64,000 bases of DNA from JAPOXR01 sp964291445 (lineage in GTDB: Bacteria > Pseudomonadota > Alphaproteobacteria > Rhodobacterales > Rhodobacteraceae), in the NCBI GenBank assembly GCA_964291445.2, contig OZ219862.1, positions 1-64,000 on the forward strand. The letters run 5' to 3'. A program made the position numbers and the translations under genes. Below the pieces are notes generated by a model, which saw only the letters and a program-made list of their open reading frames with translations, had not been told where the DNA came from and did no database searches. Each line of letters starts with the position of its first letter. Within the stretch, counting starts at the first letter, position 1. Below are positions 8,931 through 18,424 of this stretch, one piece after another.

Positions 8931-10143
8931 GGCTTATCCCCCTGGCCAAGGCGGCACAAGATGTTGTGTCGGCGCCCGCGCGGCCGGGTTCCCGGATCCG
9001 TTGCGCAGAACGCGCCGGCACGGCCGCAAGGCGGCCCTGGCGGCGGGGATTTCCGAGTTGCGGGGGCGTGGACGGACTGCGGGAGCGGGGTTCCGGCGCC
9101 GGGGCCGCGTCAGGCGCGGCCTTCGACGATGTCCTGATACGTTGCGGGCGGCAGCCCGAGGCCGATGCCGAGGAGGCTGTCGAGCGAGGTCCGCCGGTGG
9201 CGGCGCCGGTTCCAGCGGAAGACGAACTCGTCCAGGTAGCGCTGGACGTGCTTGCGTCTCAGCCCGTGATGCACCCCCAGGGCCCAGCGCTTCAGGTTCG
9301 AGAAGACCCGGTGGATCCAGGTCAGGATCTCGTGCGCCTTGCGGTCGCCGACCACCCTTTCCTCCCACGGGTTGTCGGGCAGGCCGCTGTACCCGAGCCA
9401 GCCGTCGGTGACGACCCGCGCGCCGGGCGCGACCGCGTCCGACACGAACCCGTGCAGCGCCTCGGAGGCGTAGCTTTCCACGGCCTTCAGCCGGATGCGG
9501 CGCGGCTTCCCGCATTCCGAGAGCTCGACCGCCCCGGCCAGGAGGATCCTGCCGTCGGCGCTGCGGCCCCGGCCTGACACGCCCTTCACCCCTTCCGCGC
9601 CGCTGCCGTCGCGGCAGGGCACGGACGCCTCGTCGACCTCCGCGATCCCCTGCAGCAGGCTCCGATCCGGGTCGACCATGGCACGGCGCAGCTTGTGCAG
9701 CAGAAGCCAGGCCGTCTTGTAGCTGCCGATCCCCAGCTGCGCCTGGAGCTGGAGCGCGGAAATCCCGTTGGAATGCGTGGCCACGAGATGCGCGGCGAGA
9801 AACCATGTCTTCAGAGGCAGGTGGCTGCGGTGCATCACCGTGCCCGCCGTCACGGAGGTCTGGCGCCCGCAGTCCGCGCACTCGCGGACGAAGCGCTCGC
9901 CCTTGAGCTCCCAGCCCTTCGTGCCGCCGCAGGCCGGGCACGCGAAGCCGTCGCCCCAGCGCAGCTCCGCCAAGTGGCGGGCGCAGGCCCCGTCGTCCGG
10001 GAAGAGCTCCTCGAACTGTTGGCGGGACATCGGGCGGTCGTCTTTCAGTCGGCTGGGCATGACCGGAACATAAAGCGAACACGACGTGACGTCAACCTCC
10101 TCGGACACAAAATGTGGGACCACCTGTGCTAAGGGGATAAGCC
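8931..10143 (-). mobile_element. IS1595-type insertion sequence
   Basis: The imperfect terminal inverted repeats begin GGCTTATCCCC at 8931 and end with its complement at 10143; a looser match continues inwards for about 40 bp, including TTGTGTC. Between them is one full-length transposase. The flanking 8-mers (8923-8930 and 10144-10151) differ, so the usual 8-bp target duplication is absent, which suggests a deletion or recombination next to the element after insertion. Confidence 0.8.
9110..10060 (-). CDS. IS1595-family transposase (ISXO2-like DDE domain)
   Basis: This protein of about 316 residues has an N-terminal zinc-ribbon (CPACGG...CADCGRQTSVTAGTVM) and an ISXO2-like catalytic domain. 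Acidic residues are visible in IAEVDEASVP and VVTDGWLGYSG, followed by HRVFSNLKRWALGVHHGLRR and EFVFRWNRRR, typical of IS1595 transposases. A start at 10060 (MPSRLKDDRP) or 10030 (MSRQQFEELF) is possible; neither has a clear ribosome-binding site. The frame is intact, so the enzyme may be active. Confidence 0.88.
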   Translation of the reverse strand: MPSRLKDDRPMSRQQFEELFPDDGACARHLAELRWGDGFACPACGGTKGWELKGERFVRECADCGRQTSVTAGTVMHRSHLPLKTWFLAAHLVATHSNGISALQLQAQLGIGSYKTAWLLLHKLRRAMVDPDRSLLQGIAEVDEASVPCRDGSGAEGVKGVSGRGRSADGRILLAGAVELSECGKPRRIRLKAVESYASEALHGFVSDAVAPGARVVTDGWLGYSGLPDNPWEERVVGDRKAHEILTWIHRVFSNLKRWALGVHHGLRRKHVQRYLDEFVFRWNRRRHRRTSLDSLLGIGLGLPPATYQDIVEGRA

Positions 10144-10146
10144 TTT

Positions 10147-10616
10147 TACGTAATTCTGGTCTGGTCAAGGCGATCGGCCTTGGCGTGAACGAAACGGATA
10201 TCTGCCTTCAGGCGATGCAACACGGCCACTTCGATCTGTTTCTTTTGGCAGGACGTTACACGCTTCTCGAACGAAAGCGTGCGCAAGATCTTCTGGATGC
10301 CTGTTCGAGATCGGGTGTGGATATCGTGATCGGCGGCCCATTCAACTCGGGCATGCTGGTCGGAGGAACAACATACAATTACCGCGACATACCGGCGGCG
10401 ATGAATGAGCGACGCGACAGGCTTTTGGAGTTGTGCCGGGTGCACGATGTTGAAATCGGTGCAGCTGCACTTCAATTTCCGTTGCGCTCAAGCGTCGTCA
10501 AATCTGTAATTCCCGGACCGAGGTCTCCAGAAGAGTTGAAACAGATCTTTGGTTGGGCCAATTCATCCATTCCGGGTATCTTTTGGTCGGAATTGGAAAA
10601 TTCTCCCGACTGCTGA
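10147..10616 (+). pseudogene. Aldo/keto reductase, 5' half lost at the IS1595-type element
   Basis: The frame enters directly from the IS end and reads LVKAIGLGVNETDICLQAMQ, then FLLAGRYTLLE, VIIGGPFNSGM-like and ALQFPLRSSVVKSVIPGPRS, ending at TGA 10614-10616. This is the C-terminal half of the aldo/keto reductases related to D-threo-aldose (L-fucose) dehydrogenase and pyridoxal 4-dehydrogenase. The catalytic Tyr/Lys part is missing. The intact gene would have been about 330 codons. Its family fits the L-fucose-isomerase-like gene downstream, so both may come from one sugar-degradation locus (inference). Confidence 0.82.
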
Positions 10617-11224
10617 AAATTGACGAGGCCATTTGGCAGACTCTCCGGGATGTGTAGGGTCTTTCCAACCTTACAACAGACACATCTGATTGAGGAACAT
10701 TCTGGTTTGAAGCGCTGACCAGTTGTGGCGTCTGGGGCATTCCACAGCTGCCAAGAATCAAGCATTCTTCGTCGCATTGAACGACCGGTTGGGTGCCTCG
10801 GGCCGCAAGGCAGCAAGGAGCGGGAAGCAAGGCCGGGCAAAATAAACGCTGCGCGGCAAATTCGCGGGGATGTCCCGAATCGCGGTAGGAAACCGGGTTG
10901 CCCCGGTCCCCTCGCATAGTGGGAACCACATGATAATGGGAACCTTGATCCTCGAATGCCTGCCATGACACGCCTTTGCGCTGATCTGGTTCCCATAGAT
11001 AGTGCCCGTCAGAGAACCCCCCGTGTTGGCAATTTCCGATCAGGAATACGCGGTCCAGAACGTCGATAATCGACGAATTTGACTCCGGACCGGGATTTAT
11101 TCGAATGCCTGACAGCGGATTTGTCGCCTCCGGCCGCAATTTCGGCGGCTCCAGACAGCACTGACCACGGGGAGAGGCTCCCGGCCCATCCGGACCGGGA
11201 GCATCGCCGAATTCAGGGGATGCC
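10617..11224. other. About 600 bp without a recognisable gene
   Basis: Several open frames cross this stretch, the longest a 213-codon minus-strand frame at 10498-11139, but it overlaps the reductase remnant and has no recognised motif. At 11177-11202 there is a hairpin (GCTCCCGG, 10-nt loop, CCGGGAGC) just beyond the 3' end of the transposase remnant and possibly part of that element. Confidence 0.5.
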
Positions 11225-11434
11225 TCAGGCGGCGAGGCGGTCCCTCGCCTGCTGGGCCCGGCGCAGCAACAGCCCGATGCGGTGGATGTTCAAGGCCACC
11301 ACTGACAGCGCCACCGCGCGGGCAAAGCCGTCAGCGCCGCGGGAGCGGACACGATCAAGTCCACGGTGACCCAGATTATTGATCGCAGATTCCACCGCCG
11401 GGTGGGCCCGGCGCATCAACAGGCAGATCGGCAA
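11225..11434 (-). pseudogene. C-terminal remnant of an ISNCY-type transposase
   Basis: The frame reads RRAHPAVESAINNLGHRGLD, then RVRSRGADGFARAVALSVVALNIHRIGLLL. The pattern HPAVESAIN.L..HGLDR....DGF.R.VAL.V...N..R.G is the conserved C-terminus of transposases of the ISNCY group. Only about 65 residues remain and no catalytic part is left. It abuts the SnoaL-like gene at 11448. Confidence 0.7.
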
Positions 11435-11447
11435 ACGGTTCTCGGTC

Positions 11448-12452
11448 CTAGAGGCCGGTCAGTTGGCGTTGCCTGGCAATCAGGTCGACACCGAGTTGGT
11501 CGAGGAAATGAAGGTGGTCAATGAAGTTCCAGTTTTCGGCCAGCTTGTCTCCCTGTCGCCGGTAAATGTCCACGACCCGCATACCCGCCTTCTTTTCGGA
11601 GGCAGGAGCCAGTCCGATATAGCCGCCGCGGGAGCGGACATCGAAGGTCGGCCAGCCGAAAAACCCACCATAATGGCCTTCGGCAATCTCAGTACGGTGC
11701 CCGAAGAAATCTCCCCATTCAAGGCCCTCCTCGAATGGAATGCAGTGCTGTTCGAGATATCGCTGCTGCGTGTACGGCGCGCCGATTCCACCCGGCCCCC
11801 ACCAGATCATGTCATCGGTCCAGTCGAGCGACAGGTCGGTTCCCGTGGTTCGGACATCAACCGAGAGCAGCCGGTCGATCATTCGCACGAAGAGGGCAAG
11901 GGTTTGCTGTCCTTCCTCCGGCGGCTGGTCGGCAAGAAGGAGCCCGTCCTGGGTACGCGGCCCCGGTGTCACCATGACCGACGCCGTGGCAGGTGGAATA
12001 GCTTCGGCCCGGATTTGGGCCATCAGGTTCATGATATCGAGAAACAGGGCTGACTCGGTGATGCTGCCATCCGCAACCCGGCTGAATTCGGCATAACGGA
12101 GCATGACGGCCTGCCTGGTGGGCCGCATTCCCAGGAAGGGTGCATCGAACAGGCCCAGGAGATGCCCCATCGACAGCACCCAGATCGAAGCGCCGTCATC
12201 GAGATGGTTGGCCCCGGCAAGGAAGATGTCCTGCCGGCGCTGCAGCGGGGCAAAGGACCGCCTGACCGGCTGCCAGAAAATCCCGACTGCCTCCTCGGGG
12301 CCGACCGCTCCATTGAAGGGATGGACAAACCGGAAACTGCAATCGGAGGAACAGTGCCTTGACAGCGCTTCGGCAATGTCGCCGATGTCGGCCCTGTCCA
12401 GTGTGCCCTGGTAGCCAAGCACCAGGGACTTGGCTGCTGCAAGTTCATTCAT
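11448..12452 (-). CDS. SnoaL-like (NTF2-fold) protein with two tandem domains
   Basis: The 334-residue protein has two NTF2/SnoaL-like halves: residues about 10-150 (with WVLSMGHLLGLFDAPFLG) and about 195-325 (with DDMIWWGPGGIG and FFGWPTFDVRSRGGYIG). The arrangement matches the SnoaL-like polyketide-cyclase/ester-cyclase family; the role in this organism is unknown. A start at 12452 is preferred because GGGAG lies nine bases upstream; an upstream ATG (12491) has its GGGAG too close. It stands alone, between a transposase remnant and a DruA-like remnant. Confidence 0.7.
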   Translation of the reverse strand: MNELAAAKSLVLGYQGTLDRADIGDIAEALSRHCSSDCSFRFVHPFNGAVGPEEAVGIFWQPVRRSFAPLQRRQDIFLAGANHLDDGASIWVLSMGHLLGLFDAPFLGMRPTRQAVMLRYAEFSRVADGSITESALFLDIMNLMAQIRAEAIPPATASVMVTPGPRTQDGLLLADQPPEEGQQTLALFVRMIDRLLSVDVRTTGTDLSLDWTDDMIWWGPGGIGAPYTQQRYLEQHCIPFEEGLEWGDFFGHRTEIAEGHYGGFFGWPTFDVRSRGGYIGLAPASEKKAGMRVVDIYRRQGDKLAENWNFIDHLHFLDQLGVDLIARQRQLTGL

Positions 12453-12649
12453 CGTGAAGTTCTCCCATTCTGGGTCGCCGGTTGCATTCATGCTCCCGGA
12501 TTAGGCCTCCGAAACCAGGAATGCCGGATTCGTGGTCCCGGACTCTACCGGCACAGCCTTCATGACCACCAGCACCCGAATTGGAGTGTGGATCCGCCGA
12601 ACACAGGACCGGGACCGGGACGGCAGCGAAATGGAAGGAGAATTCACGG

Positions 12650-13086
12650 AGTCAAGTGTGATTGATAGGCCACTGGCCATGCTCGGCTTCTCGGCCGCGG
12701 CGTGGAAGACGGCGCCGCGCGATGCACATATCGGCTGGGATGCCGAAGCGCGGGAGCGCAACCTGCCATTGGTGGTGAACAATGCCAGGTTCCTCATACT
12801 GCCCTGGGTGCGGATACCGAACCTGGCCTCGCACATCCTGGCGCTCTCGCGCCGGCAGGTGCGAGAGGATTGGCAGGCGCGCTACAAGCAGTGTCCGGTG
12901 CTGATGGAGAGTTTTGTTGAAATCCCGCGCTTCACCGGCGCCGTCTACCGGGCGGCCGGATGGGTGCATGTCGGCACCACGCAGGGGCGGGGCAAGTATG
13001 ACCGGACGCATGAATGCGCCAAGCCGAGGAAGGATATCTGGCTCTGTCCGCTCCGGAGAGACTGGAAGCGGGTGCTGAACGGCTGA
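12650..13086 (+). pseudogene. 5'-truncated DUF4338 / DruA-like protein
   Basis: The frame contains RPLAMLGFSAAAWKTAPRDA, IGWDAEARERNLPLVVNNAR, FLILPWVRIPNLASHILALS and GWVHVGTTQGRGKYDRTHEC, ending KDIWLCPLRRDWKRVLNG. This is the C-terminal half of the DUF4338 family, annotated as DruA-like from the Druantia defence system but mostly found as solitary, multicopy, transposon-like genes. The N-terminal half is missing and no druB-E genes are nearby, so a defence role is unlikely. The last part and its 3' flank recur inverted at 21278-21502. Confidence 0.78.
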
Positions 13087-13192
13087 GGGCGGTCAGTGCC
13101 GGTCAGCGCTGCGGGCGGCGGTCAGGCTGGAAGTGATGGTCCGCAAATGCAGGCAGGATGGGCAATCACGTCTTGGCCGAACGTATGTCGTC
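12973..13192 (+). repeat. Repeat unit A: DruA-like 3' end plus flank (inverted copy at 21278-21502)
   Basis: The end of the DruA-like frame and about 105 bp after it, including the stretch from GTGATGGTCCGCAAATGC to GGCAATCACG, recur on the minus strand at 21278-21502 with small differences. The repeats bracket the sugar cassette with their 3' ends facing inwards. Confidence 0.8.
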
Positions 13193-13273
13193 GCATTGCT
13201 GTCGACAGGAAAAGGAATATAAACGAACGAAGTTCAGGATTTGAGAAATTGTTGGCGCTGACCGGAAGAGAGT

Positions 13274-14749
13274 ATGGATAGAACAGCAAATCGCCAGCTA
13301 ACCTTGGGGGTAGTGATAGGAAGCAGAGCGTTTTTCAGCCCTATCCCCTGTAGACAGGCCCGTGACGAGGCGTTGATGCAGTTGGAGAAACTTGATGTTC
13401 GCTCCGTGATTCTTCCGTTTGAGGCCACCGCAAATGGTGCAGTTCAATCAATTGAGGACGCCAGGCTCTATGCGGACAAGTTCAAGGCTCACAGGGACGA
13501 GATTGACGGGCTGGTAATTTGCTTGCCGAACTTTGGGGACGAAATTGCAGTGGCCGAACTGGTCAATCGTGCCCAGATTGGAGTGCCGATCCTGCTTCAG
13601 GCCAGTAACGACGAGATCGATAAGGTAGACGTCCACTCGCGTAGAGATGCATTCTGCGGCAAGATTTCGGTTTCCAACAACTTCTGGCAATATGGAGTTC
13701 CATTTACCGAGACTACCAGCCACACGGTCGATATAGCCTCGGATGAATTCGCTGGTGATCTTGACCGCTTTTCGAGTGTATGCCGTACGGTTCGTGGCCT
13801 AAGAAACGCACGAATTGGAGCGATCGGTGCCCGGACCGGCCCGTTCCACACCATGCGGTATTCTGAAAAGCTGCTCCAGGCTAGCGGGATCACCGTGATT
13901 ACCGTTGATCTTTCAGAAATGATGCACGCTGCCGGCCAGATTCCAGACGACGAACCGGAACTGAAACGGATGCTCAAGAAAATCTCGGAATACGGGACCA
14001 TACCGGCTCGTATCAAGCCTGATCAGATCCGGACTCAGGCAAAATGGACGCTGGCTGTAAATCGCTGGATAGAGGAAAACGAGTGCGATGCCTCTGCCAT
14101 ACAGTGCTGGAGATCCCTGCAGGACAACTTTGGCTGCGCCACCTGCCTGACCATGTCAATGATGGGTGAACAGTTAAATCCGTCGGCCTGCGAGGTCGAC
14201 GTGATGGGGGCGTTGTCGATGTATGCGCTGACGCTCTCCGCCGGGACTCCTTCGGCCATTCTGGACTGGAACAACAATTACGGCCACGCCAAGGATATGT
14301 GCGTCTGTACCCATTGTGGCAACTTTCCGAAGAGCTTCATTGGCGAAACTCCCGAGGTCTCAGAGCTTGACGTATTGGGCGAAGTAATCGGGCGCGAAAA
14401 ATGCTTCGGTGCGGTGAAGGGAAAGGTCAAGGCTGGCGAAATGACATTCTTCCGGATGTCGACCGACGACCGGGCCGGGACCATAAAGTCGTATGTCGGC
14501 CAGGGCGAATTCACTGATGATCCGTTCGGAATGGATGGCGGCATAGCGGTTACTCGAGTCAACGATCTTCGTCGGTTGATGCGGTTTATTACCCAGCAGG
14601 GATTTGAACATCATGTGGCAATGGTGCGCGGGCACTGCGCCGAAATCGTTAAGGAGGCAGCCTGCCGCTATCTCGGTTGGCCCATTTATCACCACGGAGG
14701 CGATCCCGAACCGCAGTTGTCCTCTCCGTCCGTTTTTGAGGGTTCGTAG
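13274..14749 (+). CDS. L-fucose-isomerase-like sugar isomerase family protein
   Basis: The 491-residue protein resembles the L-fucose/L-arabinose isomerase-like group: an N-terminal Rossmann-like half (LGVVIGSRAFFSPIP, LVICLPNFGDEIAVAEL), then TRSMR-like GARTGPFHTMRYSEK, and a C-terminal half with CWRSLQDNFGCATCL, EVDVMGALSMYALTLSAG and the late HHVAMVRGHCAEIVKE. Acidic and His residues in these motifs would bind the metal. It should interconvert an aldose and a ketose; the sugar is unknown. The start at 13274 follows GGAAGAG. The associated ABC importer lies 2.6 kb downstream, now separated by transposase remnants. Confidence 0.72.
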   Translation: MDRTANRQLTLGVVIGSRAFFSPIPCRQARDEALMQLEKLDVRSVILPFEATANGAVQSIEDARLYADKFKAHRDEIDGLVICLPNFGDEIAVAELVNRAQIGVPILLQASNDEIDKVDVHSRRDAFCGKISVSNNFWQYGVPFTETTSHTVDIASDEFAGDLDRFSSVCRTVRGLRNARIGAIGARTGPFHTMRYSEKLLQASGITVITVDLSEMMHAAGQIPDDEPELKRMLKKISEYGTIPARIKPDQIRTQAKWTLAVNRWIEENECDASAIQCWRSLQDNFGCATCLTMSMMGEQLNPSACEVDVMGALSMYALTLSAGTPSAILDWNNNYGHAKDMCVCTHCGNFPKSFIGETPEVSELDVLGEVIGREKCFGAVKGKVKAGEMTFFRMSTDDRAGTIKSYVGQGEFTDDPFGMDGGIAVTRVNDLRRLMRFITQQGFEHHVAMVRGHCAEIVKEAACRYLGWPIYHHGGDPEPQLSSPSVFEGS

Positions 14750-14875
14750 GCATTTTCTGCAGAACCAGAATGCCCCGAGATTCCAAAGTGGTACAAGATT
14801 GAACAGAACCATGATGGATGATGTCGTTGGATTGGGCAGCTTGCGGGCGCGCCTGCAACACCGGTCTTTTGATTT

Positions 14876-14893
14876 AATGCCGAATTCGGCATT
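14876..14893. repeat. 18-bp perfect palindrome
   Basis: AATGCCGAA and its reverse complement meet without a spacer, centred on GAATTC. It lies 11 bp before the ISAs1-type fragment and may be a joint formed by two element ends; no function is shown. Confidence 0.6.
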
Positions 14894-14904
14894 ACCGGGA
14901 GACG

Positions 14905-15090
14905 AGGCTGCATTACGTCCGCGACTTCACCTATGACGAGGATCGCTGCCGGGCCCATGTCGGCAATGTCCCCGAGAATCTGGCGGCCATCTCCAACATG
15001 GCGATCTCGCTGATCAGGCTTGATGGCCGCTTCGAGTATGCGCCACCGGCCAACCAGCACTTCGCTGCCCAGGCCCCTGGAGGCACTTGA
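14905..15090 (+). pseudogene. C-terminal remnant of an ISAs1-family transposase
   Basis: The frame reads RLHYVRDFTYDEDRCRAHVG, then NVPENLAAISNMAISLIRLDGRFEYAPPAN and stops at TGA 15088-15090. HYVRD.T..ED..R...G..P..LA...N..I.L.R is the conserved C-terminus of ISAs1-type (H-repeat) transposases. Only about 60 residues remain. Confidence 0.72.
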
Positions 15091-15890
15091 TGCCGTCATG
15101 AGCTGACGGCGCCTGGCCTGGGCTGCCCGGCTCGTTCACCTGACATCGCTTCTCATGATCCGGCCCCGCGGCAGGGCCATGCCCGCGAACGTCTTCGGTG
15201 CCGGGTCCGGGGGGACATTGTCCGCCATTCACCCGACATGACAGCCGGATGGCGACCGGATAACGAACTCAGGGGCTGGACCTGGTCATGGCTGCCGACT
15301 CTTATGAGCCCCCTCCGCAACCCCACAATCTGAATCCCGGATCTCTCACGCGTATCGCATCTTGCCAGCCTCCATCGTCAATGCCACCACCCCGGCACCA
15401 CCACGCCCCGCCATTGGTTCAGCAAGTGTCCCGGTGGAACCGGACGGGCCGCCAAAGCGGCGCACCCGAAGGGCCGATCCGGGCCGCCTGGATCCGCCTC
15501 CGGCACCGGCAGGCAGCATCTATCGGGCAGTGCCGGGGCTCCAGGGGCGGCGAGCGCCCTGGCCGCCGGAGGCATTGGAAGTTGTCCCGCCATGCCTCGT
15601 CATGTCCCGGTCGTGCCCTTCCGGCGACAATCGGGAAGGCGAAGGTGGTCCGGGTGGAACGTCGTTTACGGCGCGCGCAACGGCGCGCTCAACTCTTATC
15701 CGGTTCGGTTTGCCGGCCCATGCCGGCCAGGCGGCCCTGATCCCACTTTCAGTGGTTGCGACGTTCCGGGGGACGGGACCCATCTTTTGAACGGTGCCGC
15801 CTGGACGGCAAACCCAGCCAGCGCACGATCACGCGTCCACCCGGTTCCTCCGCGGCCCGGCCGGACCGCCTCGGATTTCGGAAGCCCTCC
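15091..15890. other. 800 bp without a recognisable gene
   Basis: GC-rich DNA between the ISAs1-type and IS110-type remnants. Open frames of 85-150 codons exist on both strands, but none has a recognised motif or ribosome-binding site, and their composition looks like chance open frames in GC-rich DNA. It probably contains non-coding flanks of the two elements. Confidence 0.5.
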
Positions 15891-17101
15891 CTATCCCCGG
15901 CTTGCGGTGGCAGCTGCCGCCCCGCCGGTGAGTTTGGCACCCATGGGCACGATGCCGTTGGTCACATACCGCCACAGCGCAATCAGCAACTTGCGGGCCA
16001 CGGCCACGATCGCCCGCTTTCGGGCACGGCCATCGCGCGCCGCGCAATAGCCGCGGAACCATTTGGCGATCTCGCTCTCGGGTTGCCAGTTCAGCCAGCG
16101 CCACGCCATCTCGCCAGGTGCTTGCGCACGGCCCGCTGGCCGGCCTTGCTGATGCCCTGGTCATGATCGACACCGCCGCTCGCCCAGGGGACCGGTGCGA
16201 GCCCGGCCCAGCCGCCGAGCTCCCGCCGGTTGCGGAAGTCCCGGTAGAACACCTCGTTCTGCAGGAGCAGGGCATCTGCGGGGCCGATCCCCTTCAATCG
16301 CACCAGCATGGATGCCATGCCCGGGAGAGCCGACCCGGAACAGGCCGCCGGGCCCTCGCCTGCATCCGGTGTCCCGGCGATCAGTGCCGTCTTCTTCTTC
16401 TCGACCTCTGCCAGTTGTGCCATGACGCAGGCAAGCCGTGCGTGCGTCGCTTCGATCTCGTCCCGGCTGCCCGGTGGCAGGGCGGTGCCGTACGCCGTGC
16501 GGACCCCGGCAAGCTCGGCGGCAAATCTTCGGCTCCTCGGGTTCAACTCCCTGATCCCGTGCAGCTTCAGCAATCCCTTGATGGTGTTGCCCAGGCGGGT
16601 ACGTTCCTTCACCAACCGCTCCCGGTGGCGCAAGAGCCGCTTGGCGTCTTCCTCCTCGATGGTCGGGATCCGCACCTGCGACAGCGCCGGGGTCACGCCC
16701 TGGTCCCAGGCCCTGAGCGCCCGCACCATCCGACGGGCATCGATCCGGTCGGTCTTCGCCGTCTTGGCCCGGCGCACCACCTCGAGGCTGGCCGGGTCGC
16801 ACAGCACGACATCGATCCGCGGTGCATGCCCGGCCAGCCACCGGGCCAGCCAGAAACCTTCGTATCCGGCCTCGTAGGTCAGCAGCACCCGGGGCGGGTC
16901 GCCGGCACGGGCGCCGGCTCGCTCGATCTTCGCCACCAGGCCAGCGGTGTCGGCCGGTGCCAGGCTGTGCATTCCGGTCTTGCCGGGCTCATCCGGATTA
17001 CCGATCCCGATGATCCATGACTTGTCGCTCACTTCAACCGCCACATAGAGCGTGCTAATCTCGCCCCCGGAAGGGGTCACGTCGTTCAGCTTCTTCGACA
17101 C
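15891..17101 (-). pseudogene. IS110-family transposase with a late frameshift
   Basis: The protein starts at a GTG (17101) seven bases after GGAG and shows the DEDD-type N-terminal domain (STLYVAVEVSDKSW, LLTYEAGYEGFWLARWL, AKTDRIDARRMVRAL). The C-terminal Tnp20 part follows (LVRLKGIGPADALLLQNEVF, WAGLAPVPWASGGVDHDQGI). After ISKAGQRAVRKHLA the frame is lost at about 16110-16125, and the expected end (MAWRWLNWQPESEIAKWF, ARKLLIALWRYVTNGIVP) continues in the next frame to 15891. A single one-base change divides about 340 from 70 residues. The element lies between the isomerase and its transporter. Confidence 0.85.
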
Positions 17102-17362
17102 TTCTGGTCTCCTTTCCCAAGGCAAGGGGTTGTCGACAACACACCCCTTGCCACCATATCTGGATGTCCGAGTATTTCGCCGAGCCGGATCAGCAACAAG
17201 CGGGAATCCAGGCAGGGCTCATGGTATCTTTTGAATGGGCCTGAGCCAGTTGCAAGCCGCGTTGACTTACGTGCGACGATGTGCGCATCATCTCAGTCTG
17301 GAAGTCGAATTAAATTCAACATTTATGGACTGCGGAAAACTACCAAAGGAGGAGAATTGACA

Positions 17363-18352
17363 ATGAGGTATAATGCAATTGCAGCCAGCGTGCTTGCTGC
17401 GGCCATGACGATTTCCGTTGCGGCCCAGGCCGAACCAATCAAGATCGGCTATGCTCCATCGACTTGGGATCCGTCGGATTTCCATGGCATGATGGGATCT
17501 GGGGTCGAGGCAGAGCTGGACAGGTCCGGAGCGGACTACGAATTCTTCATTCGCTCGCCGTCGAGCGAAGCCGCGCAGGCCGAACATCTGGGCATAGTCG
17601 AGGACTACATCGCACAAGGCGTCGACTACATCATCATCAACCCGATAGATGTCAAAGTACAGCGTGTAACCTTTGAAAAGGTCCTCGAAGCAGGCATCCC
17701 ACTGATCGTGGGCAACCATTCAACGCCGTTCCCCGACGAATGGGGTTACCAGCCGACGATGTTATCCGGCTATAGCCACAAGGATGCGGGCCTCGTCCTG
17801 GCCGACTATATTGTCGAAAAGTACGGGGTAGGAACGAAGATAGCGATAATCCACGGTGTCCCCGGGCAGATCACGAACGATCGCGCACCCGAGGAATACC
17901 TGACCAGCATCGGCCTCGAAATCGTCTATACTGATCACGCAGACTTCGACCGTATCAAGGCATATGACAAGATGGAACGCATCCTGACTGGCCATCCCGA
18001 TACCGAGGTCGTCATCGCTGCATCCAGTTCGATGGCCGTTGGTGCTGTCGAAGCGACTCTTGCAAATGGTGCGGAGGGCGAATACGCGATTTATGGTGCC
18101 GGTGGGACGCTTGAAGAGCTGACCTATATCGAGCAGGGTCTGCTTACTGGTGCGTGGATCCGCGATCCGGTTGCCATGGGTGAAGCGATAGGCAAGATGA
18201 TCATGGCACATTCTGCCGATCCCGATGTCGAGATTGAACCGATCTTTAACTCGCCCATCCACCTCATCGACTCGGTCGAAAAGATCAACGAGTTCGTCAA
18301 TCCGGTAATCTTCACTTCGAAGGGTTTGGAATTCCCACGCCCGGTTGAGTAA
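17363..18352 (+). CDS. ABC sugar transporter, periplasmic substrate-binding protein
   Basis: A 329-residue type I periplasmic binding protein (peripla_BP_4 / RbsB-like). The signal peptide is MRYNAIAASVLAAAMTISVA with cleavage after AQA. The start is fixed by AAAGGAGGAG nine bases upstream; the longer upstream frame is not coding. Sugar-binding-fold landmarks include GVDYIIINPIDVKVQ and the hinge-region IAIIHGVPGQITNDRAPEE. It delivers a sugar to the two permeases. It heads an operon with the ATPase and permeases, 66 bp or more before the ATPase start, consistent with a CUT2-type importer. The ligand may be the substrate of the nearby isomerase-like protein (inference). Confidence 0.88.
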   Translation: MRYNAIAASVLAAAMTISVAAQAEPIKIGYAPSTWDPSDFHGMMGSGVEAELDRSGADYEFFIRSPSSEAAQAEHLGIVEDYIAQGVDYIIINPIDVKVQRVTFEKVLEAGIPLIVGNHSTPFPDEWGYQPTMLSGYSHKDAGLVLADYIVEKYGVGTKIAIIHGVPGQITNDRAPEEYLTSIGLEIVYTDHADFDRIKAYDKMERILTGHPDTEVVIAASSSMAVGAVEATLANGAEGEYAIYGAGGTLEELTYIEQGLLTGAWIRDPVAMGEAIGKMIMAHSADPDVEIEPIFNSPIHLIDSVEKINEFVNPVIFTSKGLEFPRPVE

Positions 18353-18424
18353 AGCGGCGACATGAAGAATTGGCGGTGCACGGGACATGCGCCGCCAATC
18401 AACAAATGACGTCAATCGTTGGAG

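Noticed and set aside
12532..13086. DruA-like gene as a Druantia defence system
   Set aside because: Only the C-terminal half remains, no druB-E genes are near, and an inverted second fragment marks it as a multicopy mobile gene.
15288..16166. Overlapping open frames between the ISAs1- and IS110-type remnants
   Set aside because: No motifs, no ribosome-binding sites, and residue composition dominated by Arg, Pro and Ala.
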